From: Actinoallomurus vinaceus
Lineage (GTDB): Bacteria > Actinomycetota > Actinomycetes > Streptosporangiales > Streptosporangiaceae
Length of the DNA stretch: 64,000 nt
Reading direction: 5' to 3'
NCBI RefSeq assembly: GCF_039542055.1
Contig: NZ_BAABHK010000001.1
Span: 62,001-126,000, forward strand
The translations under genes and the position numbers were made by a program. This document shows positions 24,548-33,336 of this stretch, one piece after another. Each line of letters starts with the position of its first letter. Position 1 is the first letter of the stretch. The notes under the pieces are model-generated. The model saw nothing but the letters and a program-made list of their open reading frames with translations, searched no databases and had not been told where the DNA came from.

Positions 24548-25159
24548 ATGCCCAGGTCCACGACGACGGTGACGCCCCCTGCGGCGGCCCTTCCCGCGAA
24601 CGAGACGAACCGCTACCTCGCCAAGGTCAAGACGTCCCTGGCCCGCCGGTGGTCGCACACCCGTATGAAGGAGCTGTACGACCAGGCCGACCTCGCCAGG
24701 TACCTGTGGGCGCTGGAACGGGAGGCGGAGGCGCTCGACGTGCTGCGCTCCGTCACGGCGGCGGTGCCACCGCCGAGCGGGGATCCGAACTACAACGTCT
24801 GGAGCCCGGTCGTCACGATGAACGCGCTGGAGGCGCGGATCCGCCGCCTCGCGGGCGACGAGACGGGGGCCGGGACGGCGGCCGCGCGGATCCTGGCCGA
24901 CCCCGGGCTCGCACCGAACCGCGACTTCATCACGGGGGAGATCGCCGACGCCCCGGCCGCGCTGGACGAGGCGAACGCGGAGACGTCGGTGAAGTGGGCG
25001 TGCCACAAGCTGTCGCGGCGAACCGGCTCGCTCATCCACCTCCACGAACTGGCCGTCGCCGGCCACCCGTACGGCCAGTGGTACGACGCCAAGGAGGTGG
25101 ACCGGCTGATCGTCGAAGGGCGCGCGCTGCTGGCCGCCCGGCTGCGGGCGGCGGCCTGA
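24548..25159 (+). CDS. Uncharacterised protein, DUF-type, divergent from ADH/ALDH
   Basis: A 203-residue soluble protein with helical character (KELYDQADLARYLWALERE, VVTMNALEARIRRLAGDE). No family is recognised and no signal or membrane segment is present. AGGGGAG at 24531-24537 favours ATG 24548 over the closer ATG 24539. It is divergent from the ALDH operon across the TGTCCA dyad, so it may be co-regulated. It converges with the LysR gene, whose stop lies three bases past its own. Confidence 0.65.
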   Translation: MPRSTTTVTPPAAALPANETNRYLAKVKTSLARRWSHTRMKELYDQADLARYLWALEREAEALDVLRSVTAAVPPPSGDPNYNVWSPVVTMNALEARIRRLAGDETGAGTAAARILADPGLAPNRDFITGEIADAPAALDEANAETSVKWACHKLSRRTGSLIHLHELAVAGHPYGQWYDAKEVDRLIVEGRALLAARLRAAA

Positions 25160-25162
25160 CCC

Positions 25163-26050
25163 TCAGGTGACCAGGTCGTGGGCCGCCTCGGCGAACGCGC
25201 GGACGCGAGCGGTGGCGCCGTCGGCCCGCCACAGCAGACCCCAGAGCAGCGGTGGGGCGTCGCTGAACGGGACGTAGACGACGTCGGGGCGCGCGTAGTA
25301 GCGCCTGGCGTGCGCGCCGACCGGAAAGACGCCCTGGCCCGCGCCGATGAGGGTGAGCACCTCGTTGAACGTGGATGCCGAGGGACCGGGTTCGATCGGC
25401 CGTCCAGAGGGCGTGGTGCGCGGGGTGCGGTCCTCGCGCAGGGCCCCGGGCAGCGTGCCGGGGAGCTGGAGCAGCTTCACCCGGGCCAGGTCCTCCAGGG
25501 AGACCGACGCGCGGCCGGCGAAGGGGTGTTGGGAGGGGACGGCGAGAATGCGCGCCTCGGAGACCAGGACCGGGCCGGTGGCGATGTCCGGCTCGTCGAT
25601 GGGGAACGTGCCCATGGCGAGGTCGACCTCTCCGGCCCGCAGCCAGGGCATCAGGTCGATCATCTGCGCTTCGCGAAGCTGAACGTCGCAGTCGGGATGG
25701 CGTCCCCGGAAGAGCTCGGTCGCGCCGACGAGCAGCTGCCCGCTCGCGGCGCCGACGAAGGCCACCCGGAGCATCCCGGTGAGGCCGCGGCCCGCGACGA
25801 CGGCCTGCTCGAACGCCGCGGTGATCTGGTCCCAGGCGGGCCGTACCCCCTCGTACAACCGCTGTCCCGCCGCGGTGAGCTCCACCCGGCGGCTGGTGCG
25901 GTTGAACAGGGGCACTCCGACGCGGCGTTCCAGCTTGGCGATGGTCTGGCTGATCCGGGCAGTGGACACGCGCAGGCGCTCGGCGGTGCGGCCGAAGTGC
26001 AGCTCCTCGGCGAGGGTGAGGAACGCCTCCAGCTCGTGTCGCTCCATCAT
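25163..26050 (-). CDS. LysR family transcriptional regulator
   Basis: A 295-residue LTTR. The N-terminal winged helix (LEAFLTLAEELHFGRTAERL, STARISQTIAKLERRVG) and the periplasmic-binding-like effector domain are complete. The double ATG at 26045-26050 sets the start; longer readings extend into a divergent gene. It is divergent from the SnoaL-like gene at 26163, the usual LTTR arrangement, so it probably controls that gene and the pump and oxidoreductase behind it. Confidence 0.9.
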   Translation of the reverse strand: MMERHELEAFLTLAEELHFGRTAERLRVSTARISQTIAKLERRVGVPLFNRTSRRVELTAAGQRLYEGVRPAWDQITAAFEQAVVAGRGLTGMLRVAFVGAASGQLLVGATELFRGRHPDCDVQLREAQMIDLMPWLRAGEVDLAMGTFPIDEPDIATGPVLVSEARILAVPSQHPFAGRASVSLEDLARVKLLQLPGTLPGALREDRTPRTTPSGRPIEPGPSASTFNEVLTLIGAGQGVFPVGAHARRYYARPDVVYVPFSDAPPLLWGLLWRADGATARVRAFAEAAHDLVT

Positions 26051-26162
26051 GACCGTTAAGTCTAGCTTGACGATCCTTGCGCAGAGCCGCGTTGATCGCG
26101 CCCTTCCCGCAGACGAGGGTGGAACCGCTCGACCACCCCTCTGACCTGCATGGGAGTCAACG

Positions 26163-26669
26163 ATGTTCGTCACCGACGAGTACGCCGTGTCCGCCCGGCC
26201 CGGCGATGCGGACGCGACCGTCAAGGAGTTGCGGGATCGCGCCGAGATCCTGGACGCGCTGTACCGGTTCGGCCTCGGCCAGGACCTCAAGGACAAGGAG
26301 CTGTTCGCCTCGGCCTTCGCCGCCGACGCCGAACTGGACTTCCGCCCCGCGGCCGCCAGATGGGGCGGACGGCCGCCGGTGATGTCCGGCCGGGACACGA
26401 TCGTCACCACCATCCTCGCCATGTTCACCGGCCGGGTGGACACCACCCACCAGGTCACCAACCCCCGCGTCGCCGTCGACGGCGACACCGCCCGGCTGAC
26501 CGCCCTGGTGGAGGCCCAGCACCTGCTCACCGCCGACCACGGCACGTTCGCCCTGCTGAAGAACCCCTACGACGTCGAGCTGGTCCGCGACGGGGACCGC
26601 TGGGTCATCCGCCGGATGCGCATCGAGAACGCCTGGTACACCGGCGACCCCACCGCCATCTTCGGCTGA
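26163..26669 (+). CDS. SnoaL/NTF2-like fold protein
   Basis: A 168-residue cone-shaped alpha+beta barrel protein: ILDALYRFGLGQDLKDKELF at the first helices and the hydrophobic pocket strands through DRWVIRRMRIENAWYTGD. These proteins act as small hydrolases, isomerases or dehydratases, or bind ligands. GGGAG precedes the ATG by six bases. It begins a transcript with an MFS pump and an FAD oxidoreductase and is divergent from LysR. Confidence 0.85.
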   Translation: MFVTDEYAVSARPGDADATVKELRDRAEILDALYRFGLGQDLKDKELFASAFAADAELDFRPAAARWGGRPPVMSGRDTIVTTILAMFTGRVDTTHQVTNPRVAVDGDTARLTALVEAQHLLTADHGTFALLKNPYDVELVRDGDRWVIRRMRIENAWYTGDPTAIFG

Positions 26670-26721
26670 CCGGACCGGTTCTCGCTGACCTCTCCTTCGA
26701 GTCCTACGGAGGCATCTCCTC

Positions 26722-28164
26722 ATGCCCGAATCTCACGAGACCGGCTTCCGCCGCCCGGGTGCGGCACTGGCGCTGCTGGCCTCCGCTCAGCTGATCATTT
26801 CTCTCGACTACAACATCGTGTACGTAGCGCTACCGGAGATCGGCTCGGCGCTCGGATTCTCGGCGCAGACGCTGCAGTGGGTGGTGAGCGCCTACGCCGT
26901 CGCCTTCGGCGGGTTCCTGCTGCTCGGCGGACGGGCCGTGGACCTGATCGGGCCGCGCCGGATCTTCGTGCTGGGGCTGGTCCTGTACGCGGTGTCGTCG
27001 CTGGCGGGCGGCCTGGCCACCGCGCCCCTGCCACTGGTGACGGCCCGCGCGGTGCAAGGGCTCGGCGGCGCGCTGCTGTTCCCAGCGACGCTCACCCTGG
27101 TCTCCACCGGCTTCGCCGAGGGGCGCGAACGGAACCGCGCCTTCGCGGTGTGGGGTACGGCCGGCGGCAGTGGCATGATCCTCGGCTCGCTGCTGGGCGG
27201 GGTGCTGACCGACACGTTCGGCTGGGCCGCCGTCTTCTTCGTCAACGTGCCGCTGGCCGGCGTCGCGGCCCTGCTGGCCCTGCCGCTGGTCCCGCGCGGC
27301 GCCGTGCGGAGGACCGGCCGCCGGTTCGACCTGGCCGGGGCCCTCACCGCGACGGCAGGGACCACGCTGGTGGTGTTCGCCCTCGTGCAGGGACCGGAGT
27401 CCGGCTGGGGCGCGCCGGCCGTGGCGGGTGCGGCCGTGCTCGGCGTGGTGCTGCTGGCGCTGTTCGTCGCGATCGAGGCCCGCAGCACCGACCCGTTGCT
27501 GCCCCTGCGGCTCCTGCGCGGCCGCGACCTCGGCACCGGTGTACTGGTCACCTTCCTCTACATGGCGACCTTCGGCACTCTGCTGTACTTCCTGACCGTC
27601 TACTTCCAAGTGGTCCACGGATACGACGCATTGCGCACCGGCCTGGCCTTCCTGGTGCCGATGGCCGCGATCGTCGCCGGATCGCAGCTCGGCGGGCGGC
27701 TGGCGACTTCCCGCGGCACCCGAACCGCCATGATCGCCAGCCTGGTCGCCGGCGGCATCGGGACCGTCATCGTGGGTGCGAGCCTGACCACCGACGGCTC
27801 CTACCTGGCGCTGCTGCCCGGCCTGATCGTCCTCGGCGTCGGCCAGGGCGCCGGCTACACGCTGATGTTCGGCGCCGCGACCGCCGGGACCCCCGCCGAC
27901 CAGCAGGGCGTCGCCTCCGGGGTGGCGTCCACCGCGCAGCAGGTCGGCGGGGCGGTCGGCCTCGCCGTCCTGGTCGCGATCGCGGGTGCCCACACCGGAG
28001 GACAGGTCGGGCCCGCGCTGCGTGCGGCCACCACCGACGGCCTGCGCACCGCCGTCTTCGTCGCGTCCACCGGGATCGCGCTCACCGCCCTGGTCGCCCT
28101 CGGCTTCACCCCCACTCGCCGCCGGACGGAGCACGCCGACGTGCTCGAACACGTCGCGGCCTGA
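26722..28164 (+). CDS. DHA2-type MFS multidrug transporter
   Basis: A 480-residue 14-TM exporter: SLDYNIVYVALPEIGSALGF in TM1, GGRAVDLIGPRRIFV (motif A), ARAVQGLGGALLFPATLTL, and GGVLTDTFGWAAVFFVNVP (motif C region). GGAGG lies ten bases before the ATG. It sits between the SnoaL-like gene and the FAD oxidoreductase, suggesting export of the compound these enzymes handle. Codon use matches the neighbours. Confidence 0.92.
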   Translation: MPESHETGFRRPGAALALLASAQLIISLDYNIVYVALPEIGSALGFSAQTLQWVVSAYAVAFGGFLLLGGRAVDLIGPRRIFVLGLVLYAVSSLAGGLATAPLPLVTARAVQGLGGALLFPATLTLVSTGFAEGRERNRAFAVWGTAGGSGMILGSLLGGVLTDTFGWAAVFFVNVPLAGVAALLALPLVPRGAVRRTGRRFDLAGALTATAGTTLVVFALVQGPESGWGAPAVAGAAVLGVVLLALFVAIEARSTDPLLPLRLLRGRDLGTGVLVTFLYMATFGTLLYFLTVYFQVVHGYDALRTGLAFLVPMAAIVAGSQLGGRLATSRGTRTAMIASLVAGGIGTVIVGASLTTDGSYLALLPGLIVLGVGQGAGYTLMFGAATAGTPADQQGVASGVASTAQQVGGAVGLAVLVAIAGAHTGGQVGPALRAATTDGLRTAVFVASTGIALTALVALGFTPTRRRTEHADVLEHVAA

Positions 28165-28187
28165 TCCACCACGAGAGAAGGAACATC

Positions 28188-29492
28188 ATGAATTCCCTGA
28201 TCGCCCTGCGCTCGGTCGTCCGCGGCCGGGTCCTGCTGTCCGGCGACCCCGGCTTCGACGCCGCCCGCCGTCCCTGGAACCTGGCCGTCGAGCAGCCGGT
28301 GGCGGCCGTGGTCGAAGCCGTCGACGCCGACGACGTCGCCGCGCTCGTCCGCCACGCCCACTCCGCCGGACTGGGCGTCGCCACCCAGCCGAACGGGCAC
28401 GGCGCCACCGGCCGCACCGACGGCACGATCCTGCTGCGCACCCGGATGCTGGACACCCTGGAGATCGATCCGGCCGCCCGCCGCGCCCGCGTCGGGGCGG
28501 GCGTGCCGTCGGGCCGGGTGCAGGCCGCCGCCGCACCGTACGGCCTGACCGGCCTGCCCGGCAGCTCCCCGGTCGTCAGCGTCACCGGCGTCGCCCTCGG
28601 CGGCGGACTGAGCTGGTTCGGCCGCAAGCACGGCTGGGTCGCCGACAGCGTCACCGCCTTCGACATCGTCGACGCCGAGGGTCGGCGGCGGCACGTCACC
28701 GCCGACACCGACGCCGACCTGTTCTGGGCACTGCGCGGGGGAGGCGGCGACTTCGCCATCGTCACCGCCCTGGAGCTGGCCCTGCACCCGGCCCCGCACC
28801 TGTACGGCGGCCGGATCCTGTGGACGGCCGAGCACGCCCCGGACGTGCTGGACGCCTACCGGCGGATCGCCGCCACCGCCCCCGACGAGCTGACCGTCTG
28901 GCTGGACCTGCTGCACTTCCCCGGCGCGGACCCCATGGTCGCCGTCGACGCGACCTACCTCGGCGACGCGGACGAGGCGCGCGACCTGCTGAGCCCGCTG
29001 GACGGCCTCCCCGGACCGCTGTCGGACGGCAGGCGGGTCATGCCGGTCTCCGAACTCGGGACCATCACCGCCGAACCCACCGACCCGGGGGCGGGCCTGT
29101 CGCGCGGCGAGCTGCTGACCGAACTCGACGACGTCGCGGCCAAGGCGCTGCTCGCCGACCCGATCGCCCCGCTGCTGAGCGTGCAGATCCGGCATCTTGG
29201 CGGTGCGTTCACCCAGCCGTCGGACAGCCCGCACGGCCCGCTGACCGAGCCCTACGCGCTCTATCTGTTCGGCATCCCGACCGACCCGGCGACGGCCCAG
29301 GCCGTCGCGGACCGGCAGCGCGTACTCGCCGAGGCCCTCCCGGTGAGCGGCCGCAAGCCCCTCACCTTCCTGAACCCAGGGGAGACCGTGGCCGACGCGT
29401 TCGCCCCCGCCTCGCTCGCCCGGCTGCGCGACGTCAAGCACCGGCACGATCCGCACAACGTGTTCCGCAGCAACTTCCCCGTGCTGCCCTGA
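28188..29492 (+). CDS. FAD-linked oxidoreductase (berberine-bridge/PCMH type)
   Basis: A 434-residue flavoprotein. The FAD-binding N-terminus includes QPNGHGATGRTDGTILLRT, whose His is in the position of the usual 8-alpha-FAD linkage, and GGLSWFGRKHGWVADSV. The C-terminus ends with a BBE-like segment (RHDPHNVFRSNFPVLP). The Cys for the second covalent bond is not seen. ATG 28188 follows GAGAGAAGGAAC. Last gene of the LysR-linked transcript, ending in a hairpin. Confidence 0.88.
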   Translation: MNSLIALRSVVRGRVLLSGDPGFDAARRPWNLAVEQPVAAVVEAVDADDVAALVRHAHSAGLGVATQPNGHGATGRTDGTILLRTRMLDTLEIDPAARRARVGAGVPSGRVQAAAAPYGLTGLPGSSPVVSVTGVALGGGLSWFGRKHGWVADSVTAFDIVDAEGRRRHVTADTDADLFWALRGGGGDFAIVTALELALHPAPHLYGGRILWTAEHAPDVLDAYRRIAATAPDELTVWLDLLHFPGADPMVAVDATYLGDADEARDLLSPLDGLPGPLSDGRRVMPVSELGTITAEPTDPGAGLSRGELLTELDDVAAKALLADPIAPLLSVQIRHLGGAFTQPSDSPHGPLTEPYALYLFGIPTDPATAQAVADRQRVLAEALPVSGRKPLTFLNPGETVADAFAPASLARLRDVKHRHDPHNVFRSNFPVLP

Positions 29493-29513
29493 CGGCCGGC
29501 GGCTCCCGTCAGG
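29488..29513. terminator. Bidirectional terminator containing both stop codons
   Basis: Stem CCTGACGG (29488-29495) with CCGTCAGG (29506-29513). The oxidoreductase TGA is in the left arm and the reverse-strand ArsR TGA in the right arm. Confidence 0.65.
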
Positions 29514-29709
29514 CGGTGGCGGCACCACGTGGCGGGACGTCGGTCACGCCGAGACGACGGTGCTCGATGTGACTGACCGCCTCGTCCAGCAGCGTGGCGA
29601 CGTGGTTGTCGTACAGCTGGTAGACGACGCTGCGGCCGTGCCGGTCCCCGGTGACGAGGCCGAGATGGCGCAGGTAGCGCAGCTGGTGGGAGACGGCCGA
29701 GCGCTCCAT
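29509..29709 (-). pseudogene. ArsR-type regulator truncated at the N-terminus
   Basis: Homology is clear from LRILSRLRQGPCAVGELADS through IAMERSAVSHQLRYLRHLG and VVYQLYDNHVATLLDEAVSH, an ArsR winged helix. The frame stays open to a TGA near 29842 but contains no ATG, GTG or TTG before the ATG at 29709, which lies inside the helix-turn-helix. The expected first helix is replaced by Arg-rich sequence up to a terminator hairpin. It has probably lost its start and promoter; a 66-residue product from 29709 would lack half of the DNA-binding domain. Confidence 0.65.
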
Positions 29710-29825
29710 GGCGATCGAGTCGGCGAGCTCGCCGACGGCGCACGGGCCCTGCCGCAGGCGGCTGAGGATGCGCAGTCGGCTGGGCCCACGCCGCCCGGCC
29801 CGCGACCCCCGTTCCCGCCGGCTCC

Positions 29826-29853
29826 GGCTGACGCGTCCTTGCGCGCGTCAGCC
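29826..29853 (-). terminator. Terminator of the FMN reductase gene
   Basis: A 10-bp perfect stem, GGCTGACGCG (29826-29835) with CGCGTCAGCC (29844-29853), with an 8-base loop, 23 bases past the reductase stop. It cuts off the ArsR remnant from read-through. Confidence 0.7.
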
Positions 29854-29875
29854 GCAGGGTGCCGGCCGGCACGTG

Positions 29876-30439
29876 TCAGGCCCGGACGGTCCTGAGGGCG
29901 CGGGCCCAGGATTCCAGCTGCTCGAACAGGACGACCGCCGCGTCGTCGTGCTGCTCACCGGGCTTGAACACCGAGAAGTTCTCGAAGTCGGTGAAGAGCG
30001 AGAACGACAGCTGCTGGCGTACGTGGGCCAGCTGCAGTTCGCTGGCGACGGCCCGCAGGTGTTCGATGGCCCGGGCGCCGCCGAGGGATCCATAGGAGAC
30101 GAAGGCGGCGGCCTTGTTGTTCCACTCCCCATAGAGGTAGTCGATGGCGTTCTTCAGGACGCCCGAGGTGGAGTGGTTGTACTCCGGGGTGACGAAGATG
30201 TACCCGTCGAACTCGGCGATCTTCGCGGCCCAGGCCTTGGTGTGCTCGCCCTGGTACTGGCCCATGGAAGGCGGGATGGCCTCGTCCAGGTGCGGCAGCG
30301 GGTAGTCGGCCAGATCGACCAGCTCGTACTCGGCGCCGGTGCGGGCGCCGGCCCGGTCCACCACCCAGTCGGCGACGGCCTTGCCGTTACGGCCGGGCCG
30401 GGTGCTGCCGAGGATGACGGCGATCTTGAGGTCACTCAT
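29876..30439 (-). CDS. NADPH-dependent FMN/quinone reductase
   Basis: A 187-residue flavodoxin-like reductase. The FMN phosphate loop is GSTRPGRNGKAVADWV, the second flavin motif PEYNHSTSGVLKNAIDYLYG, and SYGSLGGARAIEHLR completes the fold. Such enzymes reduce quinones, azo dyes or free flavin. AAGGAG precedes ATG 30439. It is divergent from a MarR gene across three repeated dyads, which points to control by a redox- or quinone-sensing MarR. Confidence 0.92.
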   Translation of the reverse strand: MSDLKIAVILGSTRPGRNGKAVADWVVDRAGARTGAEYELVDLADYPLPHLDEAIPPSMGQYQGEHTKAWAAKIAEFDGYIFVTPEYNHSTSGVLKNAIDYLYGEWNNKAAAFVSYGSLGGARAIEHLRAVASELQLAHVRQQLSFSLFTDFENFSVFKPGEQHDDAAVVLFEQLESWARALRTVRA

Positions 30440-30569
30440 GTGATGTTCTCCTTCACGAGCCGGTCGGCCGGGTGGCGGGCCGGCGGGTGTACGGCGGGCG
30501 CGAATCGCGGCGTCGACCTGCAGGTCACGGCCTGCCAGGCCGTTGAGCGCGATGATGTTGTCGACTCAC

Positions 30570-30637
30570 TTGAACTTTCAATCGTCACCCTAGGGAGCCT
30601 CGCATGAAATTTCAAGTGTCGTTGTTTGAAGTTTCAA
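30570..30637. promoter_or_regulatory. Three repeated MarR-type dyads
   Basis: TTGAACTTTCAA (30570-30581), ATGAAATTTCAA (30604-30615, core TGAAATTTCA) and TTGAAGTTTCAA (30626-30637) share the form TTGAA-NN-TTCAA. The third lies between a TTGTTT -35-like (30622-30627) and TAGACT -10-like (30644-30649) element of the MarR gene. Confidence 0.75.
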
Positions 30638-30656
30638 GTGAGCTAGACTCGCGGGC

Positions 30657-31142
30657 ATGTCCGAACGCCTGCCCGCCTCGAACGATCAGCCGCGCTGGCT
30701 GAGTTCGGACGAGTTGGACACCTGGCGATGGTTCACTTTCCTGCTGTACCGGCTGCCCACCGCGTTGGAGGCCCAGCTGCGCTGCGACGCACAGCTCAGC
30801 TTCGTCGAGTACTACGTCCTCGCCGCGCTGTCGGAGCGGCCGGAGCGCCGGATGCGCATGAGCGACCTGGCGGTTCTCGCCTACTCCGAGCTGTCTCGTC
30901 TCTCCCATCTGATCAGCAGACTGGAAAAGCGGGGCTTCGTCCGGCGTGAGCCGGACCCCACCAATGGCCGGTACACCCACGCGGTCCTGACGGACGCCGG
31001 CTACGCCCACCTCGTCGAGGCCGCACCGGGACACGTGGCCGAGGTGCGCGAACTTGTCTACGACGTCCTTGACCCGGCCGAACTGCAGGGTCTGCGCACC
31101 GCTGCCCAGAAGATCATCGACCGCATCGACTCCCGGCAGTAG
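30657..31142 (+). CDS. MarR family transcriptional regulator
   Basis: A 161-residue winged-helix regulator: MRMSDLAVLAYSELSRLSHL is the recognition region, LEKRGFVRREPDPTNGR the wing. TAGACT ends seven bases before the ATG and there is no Shine-Dalgarno, so the mRNA is probably leaderless. Divergent from the FMN reductase, with three TTGAA-NN-TTCAA sites between; autoregulation and reductase control are likely. It has an N-terminal Trp-rich stretch (LDTWRWFTFLLYRL). Confidence 0.9.
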   Translation: MSERLPASNDQPRWLSSDELDTWRWFTFLLYRLPTALEAQLRCDAQLSFVEYYVLAALSERPERRMRMSDLAVLAYSELSRLSHLISRLEKRGFVRREPDPTNGRYTHAVLTDAGYAHLVEAAPGHVAEVRELVYDVLDPAELQGLRTAAQKIIDRIDSRQ

Positions 31143-31184
31143 GGCGACCGTTCATCGCAGGGCGGGTCGACGTGTGATGCGCCT

Positions 31185-32267
31185 CTACGTCGGACCTGCT
31201 GGTCTCTCTGGGGTGAGTTCCCGAAGCGTGCCGAAGAAGACCGCCGCGCTGTCCTCCCAGGTGGGGAACTCCTCCGCCCGCAGCCGGGCCGCCGCGGCGA
31301 GCCGGTCGCGCAGCCCGGCGTCGGCGCACAGCCTCGCCAGGGCGGCCGTCAGGGCGGGGACGTCGCCCGGTTCGACGATGAGGCCTTCGCGCCCGTCCCG
31401 GGCCAGGTGGGGGAGGTTGCCCGCGCGCCATCCGACGACGGACAGCCCGGCGGCCATGGCCTCCCCGTACACCGTGCCGTACGGCTCGCGCAGGCTCGGC
31501 AGGACGAAGACGTCGGCGTCCCGGTAGAGGCGGGCGACCTCCTCCTTCGGCAGGCGCCCGTGGCGGATGACCCGTCCGGCCAGGTCCCGCTCGCCGAGCC
31601 GTCGCCGGACCCGCGCGGCGTACGCGGGGTCGGCGTCCTCGTCGCCGGCCAGGTGCAGGCGGGCGGCGCCGTCGGGGAGGGCCGCCACCGCGTCGAGCAG
31701 GTCGAGGACGCCCTTGCGGGGCAGCCAGTTCGCCACGCACAGCAGCGCGGCGCCGGTCCCGGCGCGCAGGTCCGCGGCCGGACCCGGGGGTGGCTCGGGA
31801 ACGTCGCGGCCCGGCGGGACGACGACGAGGCGGTCGCCGAAGCCCTGCCGGGCGAGCTCCGCGCCGAGCGGTTCGCTGGCGACGAGTAGCCGGGCGGCCC
31901 GCCGGTACGTCCACCGGTCCAGCACGGCCTGCGCGAGCGCGCGCGGCCGGCCGTGGTCGATGCCGCCGGGCGGCTGGTGCAGGATCGCGGCGACGGGCAG
32001 GCCCGGCGGCATGCGCACCGGTGCGAGGAACGCCGCGCAGATGCTGTCGATCAGCATCACGTCGGGGCGCTGATCGCGGACCGTCCGCAGGACCCGGCGC
32101 GCGGCGAGGGCCGGGAGCGGGAACGCCACGGACGGGAAGGAAGCGAACGTGAGCCGGGCGTCGTACGCCGGCGCGAGCTCGGCCATCCGCCGGTGGTAAA
32201 GGTAACCGCCCGTCATCGCCAGCGGATCGCCCAGAGTGACGAGGGAGATCGAGACGGTGCGGGTCAT
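31185..32267 (-). CDS. GT4 family glycosyltransferase A
   Basis: A 360-residue GT-B enzyme. The donor-binding C-terminal domain is clear: CVANWLPRKGVLDLLDAV, then DVFVLPSLREPYGTVYGEAM with the catalytic E-x7-E, and EGLIVEPGDVPAL. The N-terminus LVTLGDPLAMTGGYLYHRRM fits GT4 acceptor domains. ATG 32265-32267 has GGAG eight bases upstream. It is head-to-head with a second GT4 gene, and their 5' ends overlap by 11 bases. Acceptor and sugar unknown. Confidence 0.9.
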   Translation of the reverse strand: MTRTVSISLVTLGDPLAMTGGYLYHRRMAELAPAYDARLTFASFPSVAFPLPALAARRVLRTVRDQRPDVMLIDSICAAFLAPVRMPPGLPVAAILHQPPGGIDHGRPRALAQAVLDRWTYRRAARLLVASEPLGAELARQGFGDRLVVVPPGRDVPEPPPGPAADLRAGTGAALLCVANWLPRKGVLDLLDAVAALPDGAARLHLAGDEDADPAYAARVRRRLGERDLAGRVIRHGRLPKEEVARLYRDADVFVLPSLREPYGTVYGEAMAAGLSVVGWRAGNLPHLARDGREGLIVEPGDVPALTAALARLCADAGLRDRLAAAARLRAEEFPTWEDSAAVFFGTLRELTPERPAGPT

Positions 32268-33336
32268 TCACGTGGCTCCGGCCGCTTTCGGGGCCGACGG
32301 TGTGTACGGCGGTGGTGAACGGTATCCGCTGATGCTGGCCCGGGCCCTCGCGAGCGGCGTCGACTGCGAGCTGGTGACGTTCGGGCCGTACGCTCGCCTG
32401 ATCCGGGAGCCGGGCGGCCTGCGGATCCGGGTGCTTCGCCGGCGGGGGTGCTGGCGCGGGCATCCCGCGCACCCCCTCGCCCTGGGCCTACCATCGGCGC
32501 TGGCCGGCGCCGACGTCGTCCACACGCATCAGCTGCGCAGCGCGCCCAGCCGGCTGGCGGCTCTCGTCCGGCGACGGCATCTCGCGGTGACCGACCACGG
32601 GCTGGGCGGCGGCGGATGGTGCGGGCTGCTGCCGCGCCTGTTCGAGCGGTTCCTCGTCGTGTCGCGGTTCTCCGCGCGGACGCTGAACGCCCCGCCCGGC
32701 CGCACCGACGTCCTGTACGGCGGCGCGGACCCGGCCTGCTACCGCCCGGACCCGCGCGCCGACCGCGCCGGGGTGCTGTTCGTCGGGCGGATCACCCCGC
32801 ACAAGGGGCTCGACCGGCTGATCCGGGCGCTGCCCGACGACGCCGAGCTGACCGTCGTGGGCAGCGGCGGGCACGATCCGCGCCCGCCCGAGTCCGGCTA
32901 TCCCGCCCTGCTCGTCCGGCTCGCCGCCGGGAAGCGCGTACGGTTCACCGGTCCCGTCGACGACGCGGAGGCGGCCCGGCTGTACCGGGAGGCCGCCGTC
33001 CTGGTGCTGCCGTCGGTGCACCGGACCTGCTACGGGCGGACGGTGGCGATCTCCGAGCTGCTCGGCCTGACCGCCCTGGAGGCGATGGCGAGCGGCACAC
33101 CGGTGATCTGCAGTCGGCTCGGCGGGCTGCCCGAGGTCGTCCGCGACGGAGAGACCGGGTTCCTCACCGAGCCGGGCGACGTCGGCGAGTTGCGGGACCG
33201 CATCCGCACGCTGCTCGCGGACCGCCCGCTCGCCCGCAGGCTCGGCGACGACGCCCGGCAGCTCGTCCTCGAACGCTTCACGTGGGACCACTGCGCGCAA
33301 CGCTGCCTGACCGCCTACGCCACGATGCTCGAGTAG
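32257..33336 (+). CDS. GT4 family glycosyltransferase B
   Basis: About 359 residues from GTG 32257 after GAGGGAG; GTG 32236 is an alternative. The acceptor domain starts MRVIHVAPAAFGADGVYGGG. The donor domain has VLFVGRITPHKGLDRLI and ISELLGLTALEAMASGTPVI with the E-x7-E pattern, then ETGFLTEPGDVGEL. Its start overlaps that of glycosyltransferase A and its end overlaps the QueD-like gene by 22 bases, so the four genes are packed without any intergenic space. Confidence 0.9.
   Translation: MRVIHVAPAAFGADGVYGGGERYPLMLARALASGVDCELVTFGPYARLIREPGGLRIRVLRRRGCWRGHPAHPLALGLPSALAGADVVHTHQLRSAPSRLAALVRRRHLAVTDHGLGGGGWCGLLPRLFERFLVVSRFSARTLNAPPGRTDVLYGGADPACYRPDPRADRAGVLFVGRITPHKGLDRLIRALPDDAELTVVGSGGHDPRPPESGYPALLVRLAAGKRVRFTGPVDDAEAARLYREAAVLVLPSVHRTCYGRTVAISELLGLTALEAMASGTPVICSRLGGLPEVVRDGETGFLTEPGDVGELRDRIRTLLADRPLARRLGDDARQLVLERFTWDHCAQRCLTAYATMLE

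Noticed and set aside
26877..28187. N-terminal extension of the FAD oxidoreductase through the MFS gene
   Set aside because: It is the third frame of the MFS gene; the oxidoreductase has its own ribosome site and ATG at 28188.
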